5,600 bases of DNA from Paracoccaceae bacterium (GTDB taxonomy: Bacteria; Pseudomonadota; Alphaproteobacteria; Rhodobacterales; Rhodobacteraceae): assembly GCA_024742655.1 (NCBI GenBank), contig JANSYB010000192.1, forward strand, positions 1 through 5,600, read 5' to 3'. The notes beneath the pieces are model-generated. The model was not told the origin of the DNA and did not search any database. It saw nothing but the letters and a program-made list of their open reading frames with translations. Made by a program: the position numbers and the translations under genes. Shown piece after piece: positions 1-5,600 of this stretch (within the stretch, counting starts at the first letter, position 1; each line of letters starts with the position of its first letter).

Positions 1-56
1 GACCTATGGATAAATAGAAAACAAAGATTTTACATATAGGCAAGAAATCCGCATAT
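1..56 (+). promoter_or_regulatory. AT-rich upstream region of the phnW operon, probable promoter
   Basis: This stretch is much richer in A and T than the coding DNA that follows, as expected of a promoter region. No convincing sigma70 pair is visible. The best I can offer is TGGATA (7-12) with TACATA (31-36), 18 nt apart, which is a poor match; TATAGG at 35-40 is another possible -10. The half-sites CCTAT (3-7) and ATAGG (36-40) form a widely spaced inverted repeat that could serve a regulator, but this is weak. I see no Pho-box-like direct repeat, so control by phosphate starvation is not indicated here. The true promoter may begin before the window. Confidence 0.35.
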
Positions 57-76
57 CCGGAGTGAGTTTCACCCGG
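57..76 (+). promoter_or_regulatory. Imperfect inverted repeat overlapping the phnW ribosome binding region
   Basis: CCGG (57-60) plus GTGA (62-65) pair with TCAC (69-72) plus CCGG (73-76). This gives an 8-bp stem with a single bulged A at 61 and a 3-nt loop (66-68). The right arm covers the first two bases of the GGAG (75-78) that I take as the phnW Shine-Dalgarno, so if it is transcribed the hairpin could limit translation initiation. As DNA it could instead be an operator. Both roles are inference. Confidence 0.3.
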
Positions 77-78
77 AG
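75..78 (+). promoter_or_regulatory. phnW ribosome binding site (start-deciding)
   Basis: GGAG lies 7 nt before the ATG at 86. The in-frame GTG at 62 has its only purine-rich match (GGAG at 59-62) overlapping the start codon itself, which is unusable. This site therefore decides in favour of the ATG at 86. Confidence 0.6.
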
Positions 79-85
79 CCGCGCC

Positions 86-1267
86 ATGCCCGACACCGTA
101 TTTCCCGCCCCCGAACTGGGGGAGCCTTACCTGCTGACGCCGGGGCCGCTTACCACCTCCTATGCGGTCAAGCAGGCAATGTTGCGGGACTGGGGCAGTT
201 GGGACGATGATTTCCGCGCCATGACCCGCGACATGCGCCGCCGCCTGCTGGCGCTGATCGGCCCCGGGGCCGAGGCCTATGACTGCGTCCCGATCCAGGG
301 ATCAGGTAGCTATTGCGTCGAGGCGATGCTGGGGTCTTTCGTGCCGCGCGACGGCAAGGTTCTGGTGCTGGCCAACGGCGCCTATGGCCTGCGCGCCGCG
401 AAAACGATGGAGTATCTGGGTCGCGCCTTTCACCTGCTCGACAAGGGTGATTACCTGCCGCCGCGTGGCGCCGAAGTGGCCGAGATCCTCGCCGCGGACC
501 CGGCGATCACCCATGTGCTGGCCATCCATTGCGAAACCTCGTCCGGCATCCTGAATCCGGTCGAAGAGATCGCCGAGGTCACCCGCGCGGCGGGCCGCAA
601 GCTGCTGATCGATTCCATGTCCGCCTTCGGTGCGCTGCCGCTGCATCCCGCCGAATTGGGGTGTGTCGCCTTCGTGTCGTCTGCCAACAAGTGCATCGAG
701 GGCGTGCCGGGTTTCGGCTTTGTCATCGCGCGAACCGACGAAATCGAGGCGGCCAAGGGCAACTGCCATTCCCTGTCGCTCGACGTGCACGACCAATGGG
801 CCAACATGGAAAAATCCGGCCAATGGCGCTTTACCCCGCCGACCCATACCGTCGCCGCCTTCCTCGAAGCGCTGAAAATGCATGAGGCCGAGGGCGGCGT
901 ATCCGAGCGCGGCGCGCGCTACATTCGCAACCGTGACGTGATGGTCGCCGGCCTGCGTGCGCTGGGCTTTGAGACCCTTTTGGCCGACCGCTGGCTGTCA
1001 CCCATTATCACGACGTTTTTCTGCCCGGAGGATCCGGCCTTTTCCTTCGCCGGTTTCTATGAGGGCATGAAATCGCGTGGTTTCATCATTTATCCGGGTA
1101 AACTGACCGTGGTGGAGTCGTTCCGCATCGGCTGCATCGGGCGGATGGATGAACACGTCATGACCCGTGTGGTCGAGGCCGCGAAAGAAACGCTTGCGGA
1201 TATGGGGGTGGCCTCTGCCGCGCCGCCCGCTGCCGCGCTGGAAGAACGCAAGAAACTGACCGACTGA
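86..1267 (+). CDS. phnW: 2-aminoethylphosphonate:pyruvate aminotransferase (PhnW)
   Basis: A cytosolic PLP enzyme that converts 2-aminoethylphosphonate plus pyruvate to phosphonoacetaldehyde plus L-alanine (EC 2.6.1.37), the first step of AEP breakdown. The protein has 393 residues from the ATG at 86, which has a GGAG 7 nt upstream; a longer GTG start at 62 would add 8 residues but lacks a usable ribosome site. Visible signatures are TPGPLTTS (18-25), DWGSWDDDF (35-43), the phosphate-cup stretch QGSGSY (71-76), [14 protein letters not shown] (149-162), Asp176 in IDSMSAFG that should contact the PLP nitrogen, the Schiff-base lysine Lys202 in [13 protein letters not shown], and Arg347 in FRIGCIG, the expected substrate-binding arginine. 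The enzyme body matches the usual ~365-residue family. The last ~20 residues form an Ala/Pro-rich then charged tail that looks like an extension. It is the first gene of a tight operon and feeds PhnY. Alternatives such as serine:pyruvate aminotransferase of the same fold are much less likely given these motifs and the neighbours. Confidence 0.95.
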   Translation: MPDTVFPAPELGEPYLLTPGPLTTSYAVKQAMLRDWGSWDDDFRAMTRDMRRRLLALIGPGAEAYDCVPIQGSGSYCVEAMLGSFVPRDGKVLVLANGAYGLRAAKTMEYLGRAFHLLDKGDYLPPRGAEVAEILAADPAITHVLAIHCETSSGILNPVEEIAEVTRAAGRKLLIDSMSAFGALPLHPAELGCVAFVSSANKCIEGVPGFGFVIARTDEIEAAKGNCHSLSLDVHDQWANMEKSGQWRFTPPTHTVAAFLEALKMHEAEGGVSERGARYIRNRDVMVAGLRALGFETLLADRWLSPIITTFFCPEDPAFSFAGFYEGMKSRGFIIYPGKLTVVESFRIGCIGRMDEHVMTRVVEAAKETLADMGVASAAPPAAALEERKKLTD

Positions 1268-1276
1268 GGATTGCAC

Positions 1277-2536
1277 ATGCCCATCACCGCCCCCGTGGTC
1301 GCCAATGACCGCACCTATGCCGCGCCGAAAACCTGCGCCATCGCCATCTGTCTTGACGGGTGTGAGCCCGAGTACCTCGACGTGGCCATCACCGAAGGGC
1401 TGATGCCCACGCTCAAGCGTATCCGCGACACCGGCACCGACCGGACGGCGCATTCCGTCATCCCGTCCTTCACCAACCCCAACAACATGTCCATCGCCAC
1501 CGGCCGCCCGCCTGCCGTGCACGGGATCTGCGGCAACTTCCTTTACGACCCGGACACCGGCGAGGAAGTGATGATGAACGATGTTCGTTTCCTGCGCGCG
1601 CCGACGGTGTTCTCGAAATTCTACGAGGCGGGTGCACGGGTGGCCGTTGTCACCGCCAAGGACAAGCTGCGCGCGCTTCTGGGTGCCGGGCTGAAATTCG
1701 ACGAGGACCGCGCGATCGCCTTCTCGTCCGAACGCTCGGGCGAAACCACCAAGGCCGAGCACGGCATCGACAATGCCTCCGCCTGGCTGGGAATGCCGGT
1801 GCCGGAGGTCTATTCGGCGGAGCTCAGCGAATTCGTTTTCGCCGCCGGTGTGAAGCTGCTGAAGGAATGGCAACCCGATGTGATGTACCTGTCGACCACC
1901 GACTACATCCAGCACAAATTCGCCCCCGACGAACAAGGCGCCAAGGATTTCTATGCCATGTTCGACCGCTATCTGGCCGAACTGGATGCCTTGGGCGCGG
2001 CCATCGTCGTGACCGCCGATCACGGGATGAAGCCCAAGCATGACGCCAATGGCGACCCGGCGGTGATCTATGTGCAGGACGTGCTGGACGACTGGCTGGG
2101 CAAGGGGACGGCGCGTGTCATCCTGCCGATTACCGATCCCTACGTCGTCCACCATGGCGCACTTGGCTCTTTCGCCACGGCCTATTTGCCCGACGGTGCC
2201 GACCGCGCCGACATCGTTGCCCGTCTGAAGGCCCTGCCCGAAATGCTGGAGGTCACGACCCGGGAAGAGGCCGTCGCAAAATACGAACTGCCCGCCGACC
2301 GCATCGGCGATATCGTCATGGTCTCGACCGAGAATATGACCATCGGCACCTCGGCCCACCGCCACGACCTTGCCGCACTCAAGGAGCCGCTGCGCAGCCA
2401 TGGCGGGCTGACCGAACAGGCGGTGCCCTTCATCGTCAATCGCAAGATCGACCTGCCGGATGCACCAACCCTGCGCAACTTCGACGCGTTTTTTTATGCC
2501 ACTGCAGCGGCCGCGCTGGAGGTCGCCCCCGCATGA
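1277..2536 (+). CDS. phnA: Phosphonoacetate hydrolase (PhnA)
   Basis: A zinc-dependent hydrolase of the alkaline phosphatase superfamily that splits the C-P bond of phosphonoacetate into acetate and phosphate (EC 3.11.1.2), the final step of this pathway. It has 419 residues. The expected two-metal ligand set is complete: Asp27 ([10 protein letters not shown]), Thr66 (PSFTNPNN, the metal-bridging position), Asp209 and His213 (TTDYIQHK), Asp248 and His249 ([11 protein letters not shown]) and His375 (RSHGGLTE). As I recall the Sinorhizobium meliloti structure, all seven sit at a constant offset of two residues. Lys128 and Lys130 in TAKDK are candidates for substrate carboxylate or phosphonate binding. 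The ATG at 1277 is chosen because GAGGA (1266-1270), overlapping the phnW stop, lies 6 nt upstream; a TTG two codons earlier is less likely. The gap to phnW is 9 nt, and its stop overlaps the phnY start as ATGA. It must not be confused with the unrelated E. coli PhnA (zinc-ribbon protein). No signal peptide is seen, so it is cytosolic. Confidence 0.95.
   Translation: MPITAPVVANDRTYAAPKTCAIAICLDGCEPEYLDVAITEGLMPTLKRIRDTGTDRTAHSVIPSFTNPNNMSIATGRPPAVHGICGNFLYDPDTGEEVMMNDVRFLRAPTVFSKFYEAGARVAVVTAKDKLRALLGAGLKFDEDRAIAFSSERSGETTKAEHGIDNASAWLGMPVPEVYSAELSEFVFAAGVKLLKEWQPDVMYLSTTDYIQHKFAPDEQGAKDFYAMFDRYLAELDALGAAIVVTADHGMKPKHDANGDPAVIYVQDVLDDWLGKGTARVILPITDPYVVHHGALGSFATAYLPDGADRADIVARLKALPEMLEVTTREEAVAKYELPADRIGDIVMVSTENMTIGTSAHRHDLAALKEPLRSHGGLTEQAVPFIVNRKIDLPDAPTLRNFDAFFYATAAAALEVAPA
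2518..2522 (+). promoter_or_regulatory. phnY ribosome binding site inside phnA
   Basis: GGAGG lies within the last codons of phnA, 10 nt before the phnY ATG. Together with the ATGA stop/start overlap at 2533-2536 it suggests translational coupling, so that PhnY and PhnA are made in linked amounts. Confidence 0.6.
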
Positions 2537-3987
2537 GCAGCCTGCCCCAATCCGAAATCCGCAACGAAGGCATGCGCATCGGCGGTGAGGTGGTGTTCAC
2601 CGACGCCACCGTTCCCGTCCACTACCCCTATACCGACGAGGTCGTGGGCCACGTGCCGGCCGGCACGGCCGAGCATGCCCGCCGCGCCTTTGAGATCGCG
2701 GCGAATTACACACCGACCCTGACGCGCTATGACCGCAGCCAGATTCTGCACCGCGCCGGAGAGTTGATCGGAGAACGCCGCGACTACCTTGCCAAGTGGC
2801 TGACGCTGGAACTGGGCATCTGCCATCAGCACGCCATCTACGAGACCAAGCGCGCGCAAGATGTCTACCAGTTCGCCGCGGCCGAGGCGCTGAAGGATGA
2901 CGGCGAGATCTTCTCCTGCGACCTGACGCATAACGGCAAGGCGCGCAAGATCTTCACCATGCGCGAACCGGTGCGCGCGATCAGCGCGATCACGCCCTTC
3001 AACCACCCGCTCAACATGGTCAGCCACAAGATCGCGCCATCCATCGCCACCAACAACTGCATGGTGTGCAAGCCCACCGAACTGACGCCCCTGACTTGTA
3101 TCACGCTGGCCGATATCCTGTACGAGGCCGGGCTGCCGCCCGAGATGTTCCAGGTCGTCACCGGCTGGCCGGGTCACATCGGCGACGAGATGATCACCAA
3201 TGACAATATCGACATCATCACCTTCACCGGCGGCGTTCCCGTGGGCAAGATGATCGCCGAAAAGGCGGGCTACAAGCGCAGCGCGCTTGAATTGGGCGGC
3301 AACGACCCGTTGATCGTCTGCAATGATCTTTCCCAGGTCGATCTGGACAAGGCCGCCACCATTGCCGTCGCGGGTGCGACCGGCAATTCCGGACAGCGCT
3401 GCACCGCGATCAAGCGTATCCTCGTGCAGGAGAGCGTGGCAGATGCCTTCGTGCCGCTGGTTCTGGAAAAGGCCAGGGCGATCCGTTTCGGCGACCCGCA
3501 GGACCCTGAGACGCAACTGGGCTGCGTGATCCATGCACAGGCAGCCGAACTGTTCGAGAAACGTGTCCACATGGCCGAGAAAGATGGGGCAGAAATCCTT
3601 TATCACCCGGGCCGCCAGGGCGCGCTGCTGCCGCCCATCGTGGTCGACCGCGTGCCCCATGACAGCGAATTGGTTATGGAAGAGACATTCGGCCCGATCG
3701 TGCCCATCGTGCGCGTTCCCGATGACGACGCCGAGGTGATGCGCCTGTCGAATTCAACGCCTTTCGGCCTGTCCTCGGGAGTCTGCACGAATGACCTGAA
3801 CCGTGCGATTGCCTATATCAACGGGCTGAACGTGGGCACCTGCAACATCTGGGAACAGCCCGGCTACCGGATCGAGATGTCGCCTTTCGGCGGCATCAAG
3901 GACTCGGGCAACGGGGTCAAGGAAGGCGTGATCGAGGCGATGAAGTTCTTTACCAACGTCAAGACATATTCGCTGCCGTGGCCCTGA
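2533..3987 (+). CDS. phnY: Phosphonoacetaldehyde dehydrogenase (PhnY)
   Basis: An NAD-dependent aldehyde dehydrogenase superfamily enzyme that oxidises phosphonoacetaldehyde to phosphonoacetate. It links PhnW (and the likely PbfA) to PhnA. The 484-residue length is typical. Visible catalytic elements are the oxyanion Asn157 in ITPFNHP, Lys180 in VCKPTE for cofactor binding, the Rossmann loop FTGGVPVGK (231-239), the general base Glu253 in LELGGNDP, the nucleophile Cys290 in [14 protein letters not shown] (383-388) and [10 protein letters not shown] (450-459). Arg107, His158, Arg289 and Arg446 fall where, as I recall, the S. meliloti enzyme holds the phosphonate group, which supports the specific call over a generic succinate-semialdehyde dehydrogenase. 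It starts at the ATG overlapping the phnA stop, with GGAGG 10 nt upstream. The name is also used elsewhere for an unrelated Fe/2-oxoglutarate oxygenase (PhnY*); this is not that protein. Confidence 0.92.
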   Translation: MSSLPQSEIRNEGMRIGGEVVFTDATVPVHYPYTDEVVGHVPAGTAEHARRAFEIAANYTPTLTRYDRSQILHRAGELIGERRDYLAKWLTLELGICHQHAIYETKRAQDVYQFAAAEALKDDGEIFSCDLTHNGKARKIFTMREPVRAISAITPFNHPLNMVSHKIAPSIATNNCMVCKPTELTPLTCITLADILYEAGLPPEMFQVVTGWPGHIGDEMITNDNIDIITFTGGVPVGKMIAEKAGYKRSALELGGNDPLIVCNDLSQVDLDKAATIAVAGATGNSGQRCTAIKRILVQESVADAFVPLVLEKARAIRFGDPQDPETQLGCVIHAQAAELFEKRVHMAEKDGAEILYHPGRQGALLPPIVVDRVPHDSELVMEETFGPIVPIVRVPDDDAEVMRLSNSTPFGLSSGVCTNDLNRAIAYINGLNVGTCNIWEQPGYRIEMSPFGGIKDSGNGVKEGVIEAMKFFTNVKTYSLPWP

Positions 3988-3990
3988 GTG

Positions 3991-4036
3991 GCAGGGGGCG
4001 GACGCCTCCGGCGGGAGTATTTCGGGAACGATGAAA
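3991..4036. repeat. Palindromic GC-rich intergenic element between phnY and pbfA
   Basis: The 60-nt phnY-pbfA gap contains a run of G (3994-3998), a small hairpin CGCC-TCC-GGCG (4003-4013) with an overlapping alternative CTCC/GGAG (4006-4009 with 4014-4017), then a GTATTTCGGG-type segment (4017-4026) ending in GATGAAA (4030-4036). From memory, many Rhodobacteraceae genomes carry a dispersed intergenic sequence of this kind (CCTCCGGCGGGAGTATTT followed by a G/A-rich segment and GATGAAG). I cannot count copies here, so its repeat status is inferred. It may affect mRNA processing or lower expression of the last gene. It also leaves the frame open upstream of pbfA without being coding. Confidence 0.45.
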
Positions 4037-4047
4037 GGGTGGGCCAT

Positions 4048-5388
4048 ATGCGACATACCGAAGGTGAAGCCAACACCTCGGCCGCACGGGCGGACTGGTC
4101 CGCGCGCGAGAATGATGCGGCCACCCGTGACCTGCTGACGCGCGATGCCGATGCCTTCCTGCATCAATCCCTGTCCTCGCCCTGTGTCAGTACCATCGCC
4201 CGGGCCGAGGGTATCTGGATCGAGGATACTGCCGGGCGGCGCTACATGGATTTCCATGGCAACTCTGTGCATCACATCGGCTATGGCCATCCGCGCCTGA
4301 TCGCGGCGATCAAGGATCAGCTGGATGCGCTGCCCTTCTCGCCGCGGCGGTTCACAAATGACGTGGCGACCGAACTGGCCGAACGGCTGGGCGCGCTGGC
4401 GCCCTGGCCCGCCAAGGTTCTGTTCACCACCGGCGGCTCGGATGCCAACGAGGTGGCGCTGAAACTTGCCCGTGCCGCCACAGGCCGGTTCAAGACGCTG
4501 TCCTTCTGGGACAGTTACCATGGTGCGGGGTTCGGCGCGTCGGCGGTGGGCGGCGAGGCCACGTTCCGCAGCCACATCGCCGGGCCGCTCCTGCCCGGCG
4601 CGGAACATGTGGCGCCCTTTCACTGCTATCACTGCGCCTATGGGCACGATGGCCCCGAAAGCTGCGGGTTGGCCTGTGCGAAGATGGTCGACTACACGCT
4701 GGCCCGCGAGGGCGATACCGCCTCCCTTATCGCCGAGCCGATGCGCGCCGTGCCCGTCGTGCCGCCGCCGGGCTATTGGCAGGCGGTCGAGGCCAGTTGC
4801 CGCGCGCAGGGCACGTTGCTGATCATGGACGAGATCCCGACCGGCCTGGGCAAGACGGGTCGCTTTTTCGCCTATGACCATGACGGGATCACACCGGATA
4901 TCATTACCCTGGGCAAGGCACTGGGTGGCGGGGTGCTGCCCATCGCCGCCGTTCTCGCACGGGCCGATCTGGACGTGGCGGGGGATTTCGCCATTGGCCA
5001 CTACACCCATGAGAAAAACCCCGTCACCGCCCGTGCCGCGCTGACCACGCTGGACATCATCGCCGAGGAAGGGCTTGTCGAACGGGCGGCCGTGCTTGGT
5101 ACGGCGGCGATGGACCGCCTGCGCGACACGCTGGACGGGCACCCGAAAGTTGGCGATATCCGCGGCCGGGGTCTGATGTTCGGGATAGAGATCGTGACCG
5201 ATCGCGATACCCGCTCCCCTGACCCGGAGCTGGCAGAGCGGGTTTACTACGCCTGTCTGGCCGAAAGACTGTCGTTCAAGATCAGTGCGGGCAGCGTCCT
5301 GACCCTGTCACCGCCCCTGACGATTTCCCAGGCCGATCTTGACCGGGCGCTTGGTATTATCGAGACGGCCATTCGCAAGGCGGTCTGA
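4048..5388 (+). CDS. pbfA: Probable (R)-1-hydroxy-2-aminoethylphosphonate ammonia-lyase (PbfA), class III aminotransferase fold
   Basis: A PLP-dependent enzyme of the class III (omega) aminotransferase fold. PbfA members eliminate ammonia from (R)-1-hydroxy-2-aminoethylphosphonate, giving phosphonoacetaldehyde, and recur beside phnW-phnY-phnA. It has 446 residues from the ATG at 4048, with GAAAGGG (4033-4039) 8 nt upstream; an in-frame GTG at 3988 would add 20 residues encoded by the palindromic spacer and lacks a ribosome site. Visible features are the phosphate-binding TTGGSDANE (127-135), SYHGAGFGASAVGGEATFR (156-174), IAEPMRAVP (228-236), Asp261 in MDEIPTGLGKTG (cofactor nitrogen), Schiff-base Lys290 in TLGKALGGG, HYTHEKNP (318-325) and GRGLMFGIE (373-381). 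Four cysteines (193, 196, 206, 210) cluster between the two PLP-binding halves. The fold and cofactor site are secure. The exact reaction rests on the operon and on recalled likeness to PbfA proteins. A second AEP- or amine-specific transaminase is the main alternative. Confidence 0.8.
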   Translation: MRHTEGEANTSAARADWSARENDAATRDLLTRDADAFLHQSLSSPCVSTIARAEGIWIEDTAGRRYMDFHGNSVHHIGYGHPRLIAAIKDQLDALPFSPRRFTNDVATELAERLGALAPWPAKVLFTTGGSDANEVALKLARAATGRFKTLSFWDSYHGAGFGASAVGGEATFRSHIAGPLLPGAEHVAPFHCYHCAYGHDGPESCGLACAKMVDYTLAREGDTASLIAEPMRAVPVVPPPGYWQAVEASCRAQGTLLIMDEIPTGLGKTGRFFAYDHDGITPDIITLGKALGGGVLPIAAVLARADLDVAGDFAIGHYTHEKNPVTARAALTTLDIIAEEGLVERAAVLGTAAMDRLRDTLDGHPKVGDIRGRGLMFGIEIVTDRDTRSPDPELAERVYYACLAERLSFKISAGSVLTLSPPLTISQADLDRALGIIETAIRKAV

Positions 5389-5410
5389 GCGCGGGACTGA
5401 CCGCCTTGCG
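5374..5410 (+). terminator. Strong stem-loop overlapping the pbfA stop codon, possible operon end
   Basis: CGCAAGGCGGTC (5374-5385) is perfectly complementary to GACCGCCTTGCG (5399-5410), giving a 12-bp stem with a 13-nt loop that contains the pbfA stop (5386-5388). No T-tract follows, so it is not a textbook intrinsic terminator. It may instead stop RNA polymerase weakly or with other factors, or protect the operon mRNA 3' end. The pairing is certain; the function is inferred from its position at the end of the operon. Confidence 0.5.
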
Positions 5411-5492
5411 GCTTCCCGGGACCGGGCTTTGCGTTCCTGAAAGGCCGCGGCGTTCCGTGCAAAATCCAGGTCCTGTCTCCGGCCATGGAACC

Positions 5493-5507
5493 GGGGTGTC
5501 ACGCCCC
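5493..5507 (+). other. Short GC hairpin in the region after pbfA
   Basis: GGGGTG (5493-5498) can pair with CGCCCC (5502-5507), including one G-T wobble, around a 3-base loop (5499-5501). It is followed by CTGTTC, not a T-run, so it is a weak terminator candidate for the phn operon. The rest of 5411-5492 shows no convincing gene, repeat or signal. Confidence 0.3.
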
Positions 5508-5515
5508 CTGTTCAA

Positions 5516-5533
5516 ACCACAAAATCTTGTGGT
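5516..5533. promoter_or_regulatory. Perfect 7+7 bp palindrome upstream of a promoter, candidate operator
   Basis: ACCACAA (5516-5522) and TTGTGGT (5527-5533) form a perfect inverted repeat around AATC (5523-5526). It ends 6 nt before the -35 element at 5540. This placement suits a dimeric transcription regulator acting on the downstream gene, as an activator or as a repressor close to the promoter. It could alternatively be a hairpin at the end of the phn transcript, though its stem is only moderately GC-rich. The binding protein is not identifiable from the site. Confidence 0.45.
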
Positions 5534-5539
5534 GATTGC

Positions 5540-5568
5540 GTGACAACACCCCCAGAAAATCGTATAAA
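5540..5568 (+). promoter_or_regulatory. Sigma70-type promoter for the gene starting at 5596
   Basis: The -35 GTGACA (5540-5545) matches TTGACA at five of six positions. The -10 TATAAA (5563-5568) matches TATAAT at five of six. The spacer is exactly 17 nt. The surrounding DNA from 5551 to 5587 is strongly AT-rich against a GC-rich background. Transcription would start near 5575, leaving a short leader of about 20 nt before the ATG at 5596. This indicates that the next gene has its own transcription and is not simply the tail of the phn operon. Confidence 0.65.
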
Positions 5569-5595
5569 ATGACAAAATTAAAAAGGAAGACGTGC

Positions 5596-5600
5596 ATGGC
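5596..5600 (+). CDS. Start of an unidentified downstream gene (cut by the window end)
   Basis: An ATG at 5596 follows AAGGAAG (5583-5589) by 6 nt, a good ribosome binding site, and lies behind the promoter at 5540-5568. Only the first codon and two bases of the second (GC) are inside the window, so nothing can be said of the product. A transporter component or regulator for phosphonates would fit the place, but this is only a guess from context. Confidence 0.5.

Noticed and set aside
1..85. Pho box (phosphate-starvation PhoB site) upstream of phnW
   Set aside because: No pair of CTGTCAT-like direct repeats with the usual spacing is visible; the same holds for 5389-5595.
2489..2495. Run of seven T near the 3' end of phnA, as a possible internal terminator or slippage site
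   Set aside because: It is in frame within conserved-looking coding sequence (Ala-Phe-Phe-Tyr), only a very weak stem precedes it, and the frame continues cleanly to the coupled phnY start.
3988..4047. 20-residue N-terminal extension of PbfA from the GTG at 3988
   Set aside because: The GTG directly follows the phnY stop with no Shine-Dalgarno, the extension would be translated from the palindromic element, and the ATG at 4048 has a good ribosome site.
998..5142. Long open frames on the - strand (998-2401, 2494-3660, 3754-5142) antisense to phnA, phnY and pbfA
   Set aside because: Their translations show no recognisable domain motifs and are rich in His, Gly and Arg. They are what GC-rich genes give on the opposite strand, while the + strand frames carry complete catalytic motifs.
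5411..5426. CCCG-GGAC-CGGG hairpin followed by CTTTG as an intrinsic terminator
   Set aside because: The stem is only 4 bp and the T-run three bases; too weak to call.
5357..5575. Small - strand frames (64-79 codons) in the region after pbfA
   Set aside because: No convincing ribosome binding site or protein motif is seen, and they run through the stem-loop and promoter signals on the + strand.

Overview
The window reads as a catabolic operon for aminoethylphosphonates, all on the + strand. The organism is probably an alphaproteobacterium, most likely of the Rhodobacterales/Roseobacter type. That placement is inferred from GC-rich codon use with G/C-ending third positions, from motif agreement with the Sinorhizobium PhnA and PhnY enzymes, and from an intergenic palindrome of a style I recall from Rhodobacteraceae. 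No taxonomic marker is present.

Layout: positions 1-85 are an AT-rich upstream region followed by a short imperfect hairpin. Then come phnW (86-1267, 2-aminoethylphosphonate:pyruvate aminotransferase), phnA (1277-2536, phosphonoacetate hydrolase), phnY (2533-3987, phosphonoacetaldehyde dehydrogenase) and a class III PLP-fold gene (4048-5388) best called pbfA, (R)-1-hydroxy-2-aminoethylphosphonate ammonia-lyase. The phnW-phnA gap is 9 nt, phnA and phnY overlap by ATGA, and phnY and pbfA are separated by 60 nt carrying a GC-rich palindromic element. From 5389 to 5595 there is no gene. This stretch holds a perfect 12-bp stem-loop that begins inside the end of pbfA, a second GC hairpin, a 7+7 bp palindrome and a near-consensus sigma70-type promoter. 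The promoter fires into a new + strand gene whose ATG is at 5596 and which is cut off by the window edge.

How the genes work together: PhnW transaminates 2-aminoethylphosphonate (AEP) to phosphonoacetaldehyde. The PbfA-like enzyme is expected to make the same aldehyde from (R)-1-hydroxy-AEP by eliminating ammonia. PhnY oxidises the aldehyde to phosphonoacetate, and PhnA cleaves the C-P bond to give acetate and phosphate. This is the hydrolytic PhnW-PhnY-PhnA route, not the phosphonatase (PhnX) or C-P lyase route, with two probable substrate entries. Key catalytic and metal-binding residues are visible in all four proteins and none looks broken. No transporter or regulator lies inside the window.

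The pathway itself is known. The less explained parts are the fourth enzyme's exact substrate and the structured non-coding segments: the phnW leader, the phnY-pbfA spacer and the 3' region with the promoter.
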